Below, piece by piece: positions 46,501-54,191 of a stretch of 64,000 nt of DNA (its first letter is position 1; each line of letters opens with the position of its first letter). This DNA is from an uncultured Lachnospiraceae bacterium (GTDB lineage Bacteria; Bacillota; Clostridia; Lachnospirales; Lachnospiraceae). The stretch spans positions 1-64,000 of the forward strand of contig CAKRES010000014.1 of NCBI GenBank assembly GCA_934317845.1. The letters are read 5' to 3'. The translations under genes were made by a program, and so were the position numbers. Under the pieces are notes generated by a model. That model worked only from the letters and a program-made list of their open reading frames with translations, was not told the origin of the DNA and made no database searches.

Positions 46501-47858
46501 ATCAGCCGGGTGACACCTTTGAGATCCTGGAGGATACGACGCTTTATGCACAGTGGCAGGTAGTGATCAGTATTTCCTCGTTCAGTATTTCTCCAAAGAG
46601 CCAGACGGTGAAGCAGGGCGAAGAATTTACCTTCCATGCACAGGTACGTGGAACCGGAAATCTGACAGGAGAAGCGACGTGGGAATTGATCGGAAATGAA
46701 TCCGAGCATACGACGATTGATGAAACAGGAACGATCCATGTAGATAAAGAAGAGTCTGCGAAAACCATTACAGTACGGGCAACGTCAAAGGACATTACCT
46801 CCTACTGGGCGGAAGCAACCGTTACAGTGGCACTGCTGACCAGATACCAGCTTCGTTACAATGCAGCCGGAGGCCGCGGAGATATGACGAGCGAGGAGAA
46901 TACGTATATCAATGGAACAGAGATCACGGTGGCAGATTGCAGCTTTGTCCGGGAAGGTTATGACTTTGTCTGCTGGAATACCGCAGTAAATGGAAATGGT
47001 GCGGAAGTAAAACCGGGTGATACCTACGTGATGAATCAGGATGTGACGATGTATGCCCAGTGGAACCGGAAATCCGATTATGTGCCGGACGAAGATCCGA
47101 AGGAGGAAGATACGACAGAAGAAACGCCGCATGTAAAAACAGATAAAGAATATGCGGAAGAAACGATCGCGCTGATCGATGCGATCGGTGATGTGACAAA
47201 GAACTCCAAGGCAGCGATCGATGCGGCAAGAGCTTCTTATAATGCATTGACCGATACCCAAAAGGCATTGGTAGGCGATACCGAATACCAGAAGCTATTG
47301 CTTCGGGAACGATTGTATTATGAACTGTTATATGGAAAAACTACAGAGACAGGACAGACGATCATACCGGAGAAGAAAACAACCTCTGTAGTGGCGGTGA
47401 AACGGTATATAAAACCGGTAGCCAAAGGAAAGAAATTTAAAGCCGGAGCTTACCAGTATAAGGTGACAAGATCATCCTTAAAAAATGGAACCGTTACGGT
47501 GGTAAGACCATTAAGCAAAAAGATCAAAAAGGCGACGATCCCGGCAAAGGTTACCTATAATCAGGTTACCTACAAGGTTACCGCCGTATCCAAGCAGGCA
47601 TTTAAAGGCTGTAAGAAGCTGAAAAAAGTAACCATTGGAAAGAATATAACAACCTTAGGTTCCCGCCTGTTCTATAAGACAGGAAAGGTGGAAGCCGTCG
47701 TACTAAAAACAAGAAAACTAAAAAAGATCGCAAAGAATTCCATGAAGGATCTGAGCGATCAGGCATACATTAAGATGCCGGATAAGAAGTACCGAAAGTA
47801 TGAAAAACTGTTGCAAAAGAGTCGTATCCGAAGTGATATCCGCTTAAAGACATGGTAG
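40539..47858 (+). CDS. Giant secreted beta-helix surface protein with InlB-like repeats
   Basis: A 2,439-residue secreted protein, by far the largest gene here. The start at 40539 follows ATAGGAGCATTG. Residues 1-35 form a signal peptide (KKAGVFLLTAGLLGIAGAA). Four cassettes follow, each with an N-cap of the type YxSLxxAV...DTI (at about nt 40690, 42270, 43490 and 44665), a right-handed beta-helix with GGAIYA / GGGVYV / GGGIYVG and 'SGGTITKN'-type rungs, and an InlB/Flg_new-like beta unit ending near LGWY, WTY, GGWY and DGWY. The rest has a chitobiase-like insert (DIYYTLDGSQPEKT, nt 45850), Ig-like units, two more InlB-like repeats (FSGWNTKADGSG, FVCWNTAVNGNG), a helical spacer (AARASYNALTDTQKALV) and a lysine-rich BspA-like C terminus. 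There is no LPxTG; anchoring is unclear. Probably an adhesin. Confidence 0.85.
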   Translation: MKKWWNKYRKKAGVFLLTAGLLGIAGAAVALGSADDTVAQVTSGTGSSAVTTNYDSLAGAVEAAKKGDTITLLKSTSVTEDMKVNAPIVVSSAVTLTDSGAHTMSYGDGLTSAMFQVKGGSLTLAGNLTLTGALPEAKVADSLISTEKGTALTLNNGVTLKDHTCISTSKGGAVTVAVGATLTINGASITGNRTAGIGGAIYAAGNQTGYATVHFISGEISDNTAAMSGGAVGLNQGAKMDMGADGASDEAAKIIGNTQESTLSTSGGGAVTLSQGAGFTMYSGTIAKNQSASNGTIWLSGSSATAVLSGTIKENRAKTGGAVFMAASTNVTLAGATVTGNAVTGTTSASAGGVLVSQNANLTLSKTTVVTDNTRAKSTSEQQLAADPLSNIFLNGTNMTMVTDASFDGTVGVTTLNDGLYDISKGYGKDSDVTKHFIPDTKTLDAGVKDDGTVYLGYLVEYYPYDTSDSTFTGADSVSLSVGGTKLDKVSYVLQTNQLKKNMTPAIPDVDCDTYFQDTESSLGWYAYGLNASGMGQEIKRIKDATKLSDLKTTGALKLYPDWIKLVATIENNGTVYGKYASVTKAFGDTNTLKEGYEVVLHADSEITAAIRVISSVTLRSEAGKAYKITRVGQSAIFSVEDASTSSQTKKGVLHIDNVKLCGGSNKAYSIIMVKGGTVTLSGKDSEIYGMDFGSTTPNASRNGFGAVYVESGLFTMEAGSIHDNKMNGRGGGVYVAKAGVFRMKGGTITKNESTAGSGVCVIDGTFSMTGGTITANEAKNSGQTKGIGIYTNTTIEYGGSASVTGNSDSAGANNIYLENTKDKDVQLRITSALEDSSVSGITMALPANCNVTKDLGKQGNVENFTSDSSNYAIGYEDGEVYLGFGVTYYTNGGYFEEDEAVAADQRQTSKTIVVRPNQTPVLPKVFHESKGFENWTYEQAGNTILFDENTTVQMSITAVSANWGTTNVTVSGTKDGTNYTHSYVSLRDAVADSRSGDTINVVTNNLAASSGMVIRHSVTITGDTLIKTDDGILFTVEDTEKEDIRVQLSLTLDGNQTSGSVLKVVSGEVDLSGTVIENVAAADAQDKAYGQGALYVAGGEVNMRSGSKVQNNKTFGQGAGIYIESGSFVLHTSAEITGNEATLEGGGIYVGKEGTLLLRGGTISGNKSGTALSAPRGSGIFSAGTLHLGDTSSTADITVKDNPSAAAGQNNLALADGCKMTFDGALSADSRIGVSVENPSQDYLTSGFAQKATIGTSEQEGTIQSDDTSLTLAYDTTAKELYIGYQVTYELGASVADGAYFTDEESLPVEDRNESRLVVIRANTHPELPDARNGRQALGGWYQEDDTEITKDSYITGDMTLKAKWVGAQCRIGEMYYATLSEAVAVANQKTSETVIELLSQAVITEPLLITANVKLTSEIVTDPDAATRYGIARAGAVTMIRVSSKGKCTLENISLNGNSQSFNLVYVDGGVLTIGKDAKLTGCNNEVRNESILESSGPGTVYVANGGRMVMTAGEITANHSAWGAAVYVSDGKLSISGGSITKNQCASSAGLYSGIYLGANQMSISGNPVIADNTLANGTEQNVYFTSTEGVIEITDTVTEGARIGVTSSVGPTGIEVSGLIAVTKMINSKYLADYPRDAIFSDDARYEAVVNEDISQVCLRKGHTVTFEVEPGQTLIGNKTKDVVDGEMIGTLPNASYGRLYFDGWYTKAGEKLTESTVITESMTVTPLFTEGLCATPVATPTGGKHCVGETNDTLQVTLSTATEGADIYYTLDGSQPEKTVTVGGATMKYGDAPISLAEDAVLRAIAVKKNYSTSGECKEEYYICYVKSIKITTAPDTVFRGYDAEFAARVTVGNQSTTKDVTWSIVGDYEDGTTIDPLTGVLSVDSKELAEEVTIVAHSEDPDKTAQVTVPIKDQYRVIYYKNTPAQGIVTGSVEDSDSPYLSGSTVTVLANGQNTESNRGFACSGYTFSGWNTKADGSGTAYQPGDTFEILEDTTLYAQWQVVISISSFSISPKSQTVKQGEEFTFHAQVRGTGNLTGEATWELIGNESEHTTIDETGTIHVDKEESAKTITVRATSKDITSYWAEATVTVALLTRYQLRYNAAGGRGDMTSEENTYINGTEITVADCSFVREGYDFVCWNTAVNGNGAEVKPGDTYVMNQDVTMYAQWNRKSDYVPDEDPKEEDTTEETPHVKTDKEYAEETIALIDAIGDVTKNSKAAIDAARASYNALTDTQKALVGDTEYQKLLLRERLYYELLYGKTTETGQTIIPEKKTTSVVAVKRYIKPVAKGKKFKAGAYQYKVTRSSLKNGTVTVVRPLSKKIKKATIPAKVTYNQVTYKVTAVSKQAFKGCKKLKKVTIGKNITTLGSRLFYKTGKVEAVVLKTRKLKKIAKNSMKDLSDQAYIKMPDKKYRKYEKLLQKSRIRSDIRLKTW

Positions 47859-47860
47859 TA

Positions 47861-47898
47861 AAAAGGTTGCCGCACAAAAGTGCGGCAACCTTTTTAAA
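47861..47898. terminator. Bidirectional terminator between convergent genes
   Basis: AAAAAGGTTGCCGCAC-AAAA-GTGCGGCAACCTTTTT. A perfect 16-bp stem with A and T flanks; it serves the surface-protein gene (+) and the Na/Pi gene (-). Confidence 0.94.
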
Positions 47899-47900
47899 TT

Positions 47901-49853
47901 TTATTTATGCTTCTTCAGCTTCTTTTTGATCTCGTCCTTTGCGTGTTCCGTTTTCTTCTTTTTGGCATCTGCTTTGTGATCGGTATGGGAAGCGGTTTCT
48001 TTCTCTTTATGCTCTTCTTTTTTCTTGGAAGCCTCTACCGCAGCTTCCTTCATCTGATCCCGATATTTCTTACCGATATTTTTTACCGGCTTCACGTAAA
48101 GGTTATCATAATACTGGATCAATGCAATATCTTCTTCTTTTGAGGACTCACGCATGATGTGCTTTTGCTCATGGAAATCAAAAGTATCATCGGTATTGAG
48201 TTTCTGCATCATATGCAGCGTTACATTGAAGCAGTGGGAGGAAATACGGTCAAAGGCGGTAACCAGCTCGATCAGGGAGATTCCGGCTGCTGTGCTACAT
48301 TCTCCGAGTGTCAGGCGGGCAATGTGGTGTTCCTTTAACATATCCTTTAATGCATCGACGGTCTGGTAGAGTGGTTCTACCTTGATCGCACTTGACATAT
48401 CGTCTTTTTCAAATGCTTCAAGGGACGCTTCCAAAGTCTGTTCAGATGCTTTGATCAGATAGGTAAGCTCCTCTTTTCCGGCTTCTGTGAAAACAATTCC
48501 CTGTTCTTTATTAAAGACAACGACGTTGGCGATCTTGATACAGTAATCACCCATACGCTCAAAGTCGCTGACACTGTTTAACAGTTTTCCGGCTTCCTTG
48601 CGATCCGTGCGGTTTAAGGAATGTGCGGTCATTTTTACCAGATAGTCACTTAAAGCGGTTTCTGATTTATCAAGGAACTGTTCATTTTCTTCCATGGTTG
48701 CATATTTTTTATCATCCCAGCCATTGGTCAGCAGATCTACAGCGATTGCAAAATTCTCTTTTACAGTATCGGACATGCTTCCGATCACCTTGTTACACTG
48801 CTCCAAAGCGAAGCTTGGCTTGGGTAAGAAGATCTCGTCTAACAGGGCAAGCTCCTTGTCGATCTTGCTGTCCTGATCGCCACGGATCAAAAGTCCGGTG
48901 AAATCTGCGATCTGCTTAACAAATGGAAGCAGGATCAGGGAAGTGATCACGTTGAATGCCAGATGCATATCAGCGATGTTACCCTTTGTCATAACATGAT
49001 CCCAGAATGGAAAATGGACGATCGCCTGCAGGGCATACATCACAGACATGATGATCACCGCACCGAAAACGTTAAAGCAGACATGAGAGGCTGCCAGACG
49101 TTTGGCTTTCTTTCCGGTTCCGAGACTTCCTAATACAACTGTGATACATTTTCCTACGTTCTGTCCGACGATGATCGGAAGACAGGTGGCAAAGGTAATG
49201 CTTCCCGTAGAAAATGCAAGTGCCTGTAAAATACCAACGGATGCAGAGGAGCTTTGCAGCATCATCGTGACAATCATACCGATCAGAAATCCGAGCAGCG
49301 GGTTGGAGAATTTTAAAAACAGGCTTTGAAATTCGGTGGATTCACTGAGTGGAGAAAGTGCAGTCTCCATGGTGTTCATTCCGATGAATAATACACCAAA
49401 TCCCATGATGATCCCGGCAATGTCGCGGGAACGTTTGTGTTTGCTGATCAAAAGAATAAAGGCAGCGGCGCAGACGAGAAGCGGTGCAATGTTGCTCGGC
49501 TTCACAAGCTGAAGTGCCAGGCTGTCTCCGCTTCCACCACTGAATCGAAGAATCTGGGCGGTTACGGTACTACCGATGTTGGCTCCGAATACAACCGGAA
49601 TGGCCTGTACCAGTTTCATGATCCCGGCATTTACAAAACCGAGTGCCATAACAGTGGTGGCGGCGGAACTTTGTATGATCGCAGTTACGCCAATACCGAG
49701 CGCGAATCCTTTGATGCGGTTGCTGGTAAGCTTTGCTAAAAGCCGCTCTAAACCGGCACCGGCGACACGCTCCAAATTCTCTCCCATAAGACTCATTCCA
49801 AACAGGAAGAGACCTACACCACCTAGCATCTGAATGATGTTGAAAATATCCAT
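47901..49853 (-). CDS. Na+/phosphate cotransporter with a PhoU-like domain
   Basis: A 650-residue membrane transporter of the NptA/YjbB family. The two inverted Na_Pi repeats carry the family QSSxA motifs, IIQSSAATTVMALGFVNAG and MLQSSSASVGILQALAFSTG, within eight or nine hydrophobic segments (residues about 1-320). Residues about 345-560 are PhoU-like helices (NSVSDFERMGDYCIKIANVV). The last 70 residues are a highly charged lysine/glutamate tail (KKKEEHKEKETASH), unusual in length. CGGAGGATAG precedes the start. It probably mediates phosphate uptake or export in low-phosphate conditions. Confidence 0.93.
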   Translation of the reverse strand: MDIFNIIQMLGGVGLFLFGMSLMGENLERVAGAGLERLLAKLTSNRIKGFALGIGVTAIIQSSAATTVMALGFVNAGIMKLVQAIPVVFGANIGSTVTAQILRFSGGSGDSLALQLVKPSNIAPLLVCAAAFILLISKHKRSRDIAGIIMGFGVLFIGMNTMETALSPLSESTEFQSLFLKFSNPLLGFLIGMIVTMMLQSSSASVGILQALAFSTGSITFATCLPIIVGQNVGKCITVVLGSLGTGKKAKRLAASHVCFNVFGAVIIMSVMYALQAIVHFPFWDHVMTKGNIADMHLAFNVITSLILLPFVKQIADFTGLLIRGDQDSKIDKELALLDEIFLPKPSFALEQCNKVIGSMSDTVKENFAIAVDLLTNGWDDKKYATMEENEQFLDKSETALSDYLVKMTAHSLNRTDRKEAGKLLNSVSDFERMGDYCIKIANVVVFNKEQGIVFTEAGKEELTYLIKASEQTLEASLEAFEKDDMSSAIKVEPLYQTVDALKDMLKEHHIARLTLGECSTAAGISLIELVTAFDRISSHCFNVTLHMMQKLNTDDTFDFHEQKHIMRESSKEEDIALIQYYDNLYVKPVKNIGKKYRDQMKEAAVEASKKKEEHKEKETASHTDHKADAKKKKTEHAKDEIKKKLKKHK

Positions 49854-50159
49854 GCTATCCTCCGTATCGTGTTTACATGTAGTTTACTTTTCTTACATAA
49901 AAATTACATACAGTCCCATTTTAAAGGTTTGCGGTCTGTTTTTCAATCCTTTTTTCATCTTTCACGGTTTTGATACGGTAAAGCTTTCTGATTTTTGCCA
50001 GTATGTGCAAAAAACTGCAAAAAATCTATGTGCACGGTTTACAAAAACAAAGCATCTTATTATAATAGTAGCGATGCATGCAAGATTTGCCTGCAGGATG
50101 CAATGAGGTGCGCAGTATCACTGATGAATGCGCTTTCCTGTCAGTTTAGGAGGACAAAC
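49854..50159 (+). promoter_or_regulatory. Intergenic region with the icd promoter
   Basis: TTTACA at 50038-50043 and consensus TATAAT at 50061-50066 with a 17-base spacer drive icd. A leader of about 90 bases follows, with only weak pairings (GCGC near 50111 and 50132) and TTAGGAGGACA before the start. I see nothing else between 49870 and 50037. Confidence 0.8.
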
Positions 50160-51368
50160 ATGGATAAAATTAAGATGACGACACCGTTAGTGGAGATGGA
50201 TGGAGATGAGATGACACGAATTCTCTGGAAGTTTATTAAGGACGACTTAATTCTCCCATTTGTGGATTTAAAGACAGAATATTATGATCTCGGTTTGGAA
50301 TACCGGAATGAAACAAACGATCAGGTTACAGTTGACAGTGCCAACGCGACCAAGAAATATGGTGTAGCAGTAAAATGTGCTACGATCACACCAAATGCAG
50401 CCCGCATGACCGAGTATAACTTAAAGGAAATGTGGAAGAGCCCGAACGGTACGATCCGTGCAATGTTAGACGGAACCGTATTTCGTGCTCCGATCATTGT
50501 AAAAGGAATTGAGCCTTGCGTAAAGAACTGGGAAAAACCGATCACCTTAGCACGTCATGCATATGGTGATGTATATAAAAATGCAGAGATGAAGATTCCG
50601 GGACCGGGAAAGGCAGAGCTTGTCTTTACGGCAGAAGACGGAACAGAGACAAGAGAGCTGATCCATACCTTTGATGCACCTGGTATCATTCAGGGTATCC
50701 ATAACACAGAGAAATCAATCCGAAGCTTTGCAAAGGCCTGCTTTAACTATGCATTAGATACCAAGCAGGATTTATGGTTTGCAACGAAGGATACCATTTC
50801 CAAAAAGTACGATCATACCTTTAAAGATATTATGCAGGAAGTATACGATGCAGAATATGATGAGAAATTCAAGGCAGCAGGCATTGAATATTTCTATACT
50901 TTGATCGATGATGCGGTAGCACGTGTTATGAAAGCAAAGGGTGGATTTATCTGGGCATGTAAGAACTACGACGGTGATGTCATGAGTGATATGGTATCTT
51001 CTGCGTTCGGTTCTCTTGCTATGATGACTTCTGTACTGGTAACACCGGATGGAAAATATGAGTATGAGGCAGCACACGGAACAGTAATGCGTCACTACTA
51101 TAAGCACTTAAAGGGAGAAGAGACTTCTACAAACTCTGTAGCAACGATCTTTGCATGGACCGGAGCACTAAAGAAACGTGGAGAGATGGATAACCTTCCT
51201 GATCTGATGGCATTTGCTGACAAATTAGAGGCAGCTACCTTAAAGACGATCGAAGATGGTAAGATGACCAAAGACCTTGCACTGATCACTTCCTTAAAGG
51301 ATGTTACTGTATTGAACAGTGAGGACTTCATCAAAGCGATCCGCAAGACCTTAGAAGAGATGTTATAA
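50160..51368 (+). CDS. icd: NADP-dependent isocitrate dehydrogenase
   Basis: Oxidatively decarboxylates isocitrate to 2-oxoglutarate, supplying glutamate synthesis. It has 402 residues and is of the homodimeric, eukaryote-like subfamily: [16 protein letters not shown] at the start, [19 protein letters not shown] (substrate binding), [20 protein letters not shown] (metal-binding aspartates) and [12 protein letters not shown] with the NADP-binding region. The ATG at 50160 is preceded by TTAGGAGG; the in-frame extension to 49995 covers the promoter and is rejected. It appears monocistronic, with a clear terminator at 51397. Confidence 0.95.
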   Translation: MDKIKMTTPLVEMDGDEMTRILWKFIKDDLILPFVDLKTEYYDLGLEYRNETNDQVTVDSANATKKYGVAVKCATITPNAARMTEYNLKEMWKSPNGTIRAMLDGTVFRAPIIVKGIEPCVKNWEKPITLARHAYGDVYKNAEMKIPGPGKAELVFTAEDGTETRELIHTFDAPGIIQGIHNTEKSIRSFAKACFNYALDTKQDLWFATKDTISKKYDHTFKDIMQEVYDAEYDEKFKAAGIEYFYTLIDDAVARVMKAKGGFIWACKNYDGDVMSDMVSSAFGSLAMMTSVLVTPDGKYEYEAAHGTVMRHYYKHLKGEETSTNSVATIFAWTGALKKRGEMDNLPDLMAFADKLEAATLKTIEDGKMTKDLALITSLKDVTVLNSEDFIKAIRKTLEEML

Positions 51369-51396
51369 TTCTCATCCGGGCAATCATAGTGTACCT

Positions 51397-51446
51397 AAAA
51401 ACCTCCGATGGTTCTATATCTGGAACCGGTCGGAGGTTTTGTTTTA
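51397..51446 (+). terminator. Intrinsic terminator after icd
   Basis: AAAACCTCCGA-TGGTTC-TATATCT-GGAACCGG-TCGGAGGTTTTGTTTT. A long stem with one small internal loop. Confidence 0.92.
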
Positions 51447-51534
51447 AAAAAAATAAAAAATGCGTGATAAAGAAAAGCTATCCTGCATTAAATTAACAGA
51501 TACAAAAAACCAGTATAAAAAAGGAGGAGATACT

Positions 51535-53820
51535 ATGAAACAGAAACAAAGGGGAAGAAGTATCAGAACGATACTTTGTATGATGGTGATCATGCTGCTT
51601 ATGGCATGTACCGTTGTATTGAAGGAGGAAACCATTTCTTCTGTAGCAGCCGGAAAGTCTTTTGCTTATGATGGAAAGAACCTTTCCAAATTTAAAGGAG
51701 AAAAGACATTTGTATTGCAGAAAAATGTAAGTCTTAAGGAGAAAAAGGCTTTTGTAAAGGCTTACCGCAAAAATACAGCAAAGTTTGCAAAGGTAACAAC
51801 TGTGGAGTTTAGTGGAAAACTCACCGAGCTGGATGACGATATGCTTGTTTTCTTTCCTAATATGAAGAGGATCGTGTTAGGAGCAAAGATCGCAGACGTT
51901 CCGGAAGAAGTGTGGACGGATTATTTGGGAGGAGTGTCAAATAAATATAAGCAGTTTGCTTCTTTCCAGGTAAAAAAGGGCAATCAGGACTATCAGGCGA
52001 AGGATGGTGTGTTATACAACAAACGTATGACGAAGCTTGTCCGTATTCCGGCTCAGTACAGCAAAAAGAACCTGATCCTTCCGGATTCCGTAACAGGTAT
52101 GGTAAATGATGCTGCAATACCAAGCAGCAGTGCCATCACAACACTGACAATCGGCACCTCTTTTGAAGGCACCTTAAAGATCCTGAACACGATGGAGAAC
52201 CTTACTTCGATCAACGTCAGTGGTTCCAATACGGAATATGCCAGTGTAAGTGGTGTGCTTTACAATGCAGCCAAAACAAAGCTGATCTGCTGGCCAAAAG
52301 CGAACAAGGCAGAGAGCGTTGCATTTCCATCTACGTTAAAATCATTGAATGTTGATATGCTCCCGGAAACAACGGTGACATTAAAAATTTCCAAAGACAC
52401 GACCAATGTATATACCGATGATAAGAACAGAGGAAGCTGCTATCCACTGAATGTGTTAAAGAAGCTTGCTACAGTCACAATAGAGGATGGAAATACTGCT
52501 TTCAAAGTGGAGCAGGGTATTTTATATAATGATAAGCTGACGAGTTGCTACGGTATCCCGGCAAAAACGAAGCTGACAGAGGTGTCTCTTCCGGAAGGAA
52601 TCACAACGATCTATGATGGTTTATTTACCAATCATGACACGATCACAAAGATCTCTCTGCCTTCTACTGTCACCAGATCAAACAGCGGAAATAGCGATAT
52701 TTTTGGTGGAGAGGATACGCTGACTTCTCTGAGTGAGTATCAGGTAGCCTCCGGAAATGCGTCGTTAAAGGCAGAAGATGGCGTGCTTTACAGTGCAGAT
52801 GGAGTGGAGCTTTACTGCTATCCGATCGCGAAAAAGGATACTTCCTTTACGGTGCCTGACACGGTGAAAAACATTTATAAAAATGCGATTTCTTCTAAGA
52901 ACACTTCACTGACCAAGCTGGTGTTTGGAAAAAATGTAGAAGCACTGGGACAGGGTGGTGTTTCGCTGCCAAACCTGACCGAGTATCAGGTTGTTGATGA
53001 TAATAAAACATTTTGTGCCAGAGATGGTGTGCTTTACAGCAAAAATATGGATTCGATCTGTGGATATCCGAAGAAGAAAAACGATAAAAGCTATGCCGTG
53101 CCGGAAAGTGTCACCGATATGTTCTATTACGGCGTATTTGAAAATGATTATTTAAAGAACCTAGATCTGTTGGGAAATGCAGAAATACCGAGCTGGCTTA
53201 CGAAAAATTGTCCGAAGCTGGAAACGATCACGGCAAGTGGAAGCTCAAGATATAAATCTAAAAATGGTGTACTGTATGACTCTGATATGAGTACTTTGAT
53301 CTGCTATCCACCGGCAAAGGACAACACCAGTTATATCATACCGGATTCTGTAAACAGGATCCAAAATGATGCGTTATGTTTCAACCCATATGTGAAAAAC
53401 GTTACTTTTGGAAAGAACCTGCGTACCATTTCTTATGATTTCATTGGCTATGGCTGTAAGAGTCTTACGACTTATAAAGTGGCAGCAGCTAATAAATACT
53501 ATTCTGATGCAAAAGGACTCTTATACGACAAGAAAAAGACGGTTCTTAAGGCGTATCCATTCGGCAGCAAAGCAAAGAAACTTACGATCCTAAAGACCGT
53601 TAAATATGTCAATGTATTTGATGACTTCTTAAAAGAAACAAAGGTACAGAAATTTGCAGTAGAAAAAGGAAATAAATGGTATACGGTTTCTGCGGATAAA
53701 AAGCGGTTATATAATAAAAAGAAAGGACAGATCGTATCTTTAAAGAAGATCAATTATGATTATTACAAGGAATACCAGTTTTCTCCCTCTGAGCATTATG
53801 ATGAAGAGGATGACTGGTAA
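51535..53820 (+). CDS. BspA-like repeat surface protein (possible lipoprotein)
   Basis: A 761-residue secreted protein. The signal sequence RTILCMMVIMLLMAC ends in a possible lipobox (LMAC), so lipid anchoring is likely but not certain. The mature part has seven clear units of a 'DGVLYN...L..YP' motif (KDGVLYNKRMTKLVRIP, SGVLYNAAKTKLICWP, QGILYNDKLTSCYGIP, EDGVLYSADGVELYCYP, RDGVLYSKNMDSICGYP, NGVLYDSDMSTLICYP, KGLLYDKKKTVLKAYP), alternating with VPDSV..I and TSLTKLVFGKNVEAL strands, as in BspA-type leucine-rich repeats (LRR_5). AAAAGGAGGAG precedes the start. Function inferred: adhesion or binding at the cell surface. Confidence 0.88.
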   Translation: MKQKQRGRSIRTILCMMVIMLLMACTVVLKEETISSVAAGKSFAYDGKNLSKFKGEKTFVLQKNVSLKEKKAFVKAYRKNTAKFAKVTTVEFSGKLTELDDDMLVFFPNMKRIVLGAKIADVPEEVWTDYLGGVSNKYKQFASFQVKKGNQDYQAKDGVLYNKRMTKLVRIPAQYSKKNLILPDSVTGMVNDAAIPSSSAITTLTIGTSFEGTLKILNTMENLTSINVSGSNTEYASVSGVLYNAAKTKLICWPKANKAESVAFPSTLKSLNVDMLPETTVTLKISKDTTNVYTDDKNRGSCYPLNVLKKLATVTIEDGNTAFKVEQGILYNDKLTSCYGIPAKTKLTEVSLPEGITTIYDGLFTNHDTITKISLPSTVTRSNSGNSDIFGGEDTLTSLSEYQVASGNASLKAEDGVLYSADGVELYCYPIAKKDTSFTVPDTVKNIYKNAISSKNTSLTKLVFGKNVEALGQGGVSLPNLTEYQVVDDNKTFCARDGVLYSKNMDSICGYPKKKNDKSYAVPESVTDMFYYGVFENDYLKNLDLLGNAEIPSWLTKNCPKLETITASGSSRYKSKNGVLYDSDMSTLICYPPAKDNTSYIIPDSVNRIQNDALCFNPYVKNVTFGKNLRTISYDFIGYGCKSLTTYKVAAANKYYSDAKGLLYDKKKTVLKAYPFGSKAKKLTILKTVKYVNVFDDFLKETKVQKFAVEKGNKWYTVSADKKRLYNKKKGQIVSLKKINYDYYKEYQFSPSEHYDEEDDW

Positions 53821-53841
53821 GATCCGGTCGAAAAATAAGGG

Positions 53842-53870
53842 TTGACGAAAACCGTTCTTTTCGTTACAAT
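53842..53870 (+). promoter_or_regulatory. Sigma-A promoter of the leuA T-box transcript
   Basis: TTGACG at 53842-53847 and TACAAT at 53865-53870 with a 17-base spacer. Confidence 0.85.
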
Positions 53871-53876
53871 AGATGC

Positions 53877-54165
53877 ATACATTGAAAGTAAGAAATACGA
53901 TGACCGAGGAGTAGTAGAACAACGGATGTAGACAGAGAGCTGCCGGATGGTGCGAGGCAGTTGCAGATTTTGTTTGAACTCACCTTGTGAGTAGCTTGCC
54001 CAAAGGGATTGCCTGAGTAGGTTAAGACGGAGCCTTACCGTTATAGAAGGAGGATATACGATCATTGATCAAGTATCTCATGAGTGCATACTTAAAGTAT
54101 GAATTAGAGTGGTACCGCGTAAGTTTACCTTGCGTCTCTAGCCGATAGAGACGCAGGGTTTTTTA
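53877..54165 (+). promoter_or_regulatory. Leucine-specific T-box riboswitch
   Basis: The stem I region contains the GAACTCACC specifier loop with codon CTC (53979-53981), specifying leucine. The T-box core AGAGTGGTACCGCG lies at 54106-54119 and would pair with the NCCA end of uncharged tRNA-Leu. It is followed by the terminator TGCGTCTCTA-GCCGA-TAGAGACGCA plus TTTTTT (54131-54162). Uncharged leucine tRNA would favour the antiterminator and switch on leuA. Confidence 0.95.
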
Positions 54166-54191
54166 AATTTAAGTTTAGGAGGAAGTTAGTT

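Noticed and set aside
46785..47261. Minus-strand frame within the giant surface-protein gene
   Set aside because: Shadow of a long repetitive coding region; no start signal and aberrant Arg/His/Ile composition.
49995..50159. N-terminal extension of icd
   Set aside because: It covers the promoter (-35/-10 at 50038-50066) and is Cys/Lys-rich without resemblance to the family; 50160 has TTAGGAGG.
50067..50159. Possible riboswitch before icd
   Set aside because: Only weak short pairings were found and no known aptamer core or terminator is present.
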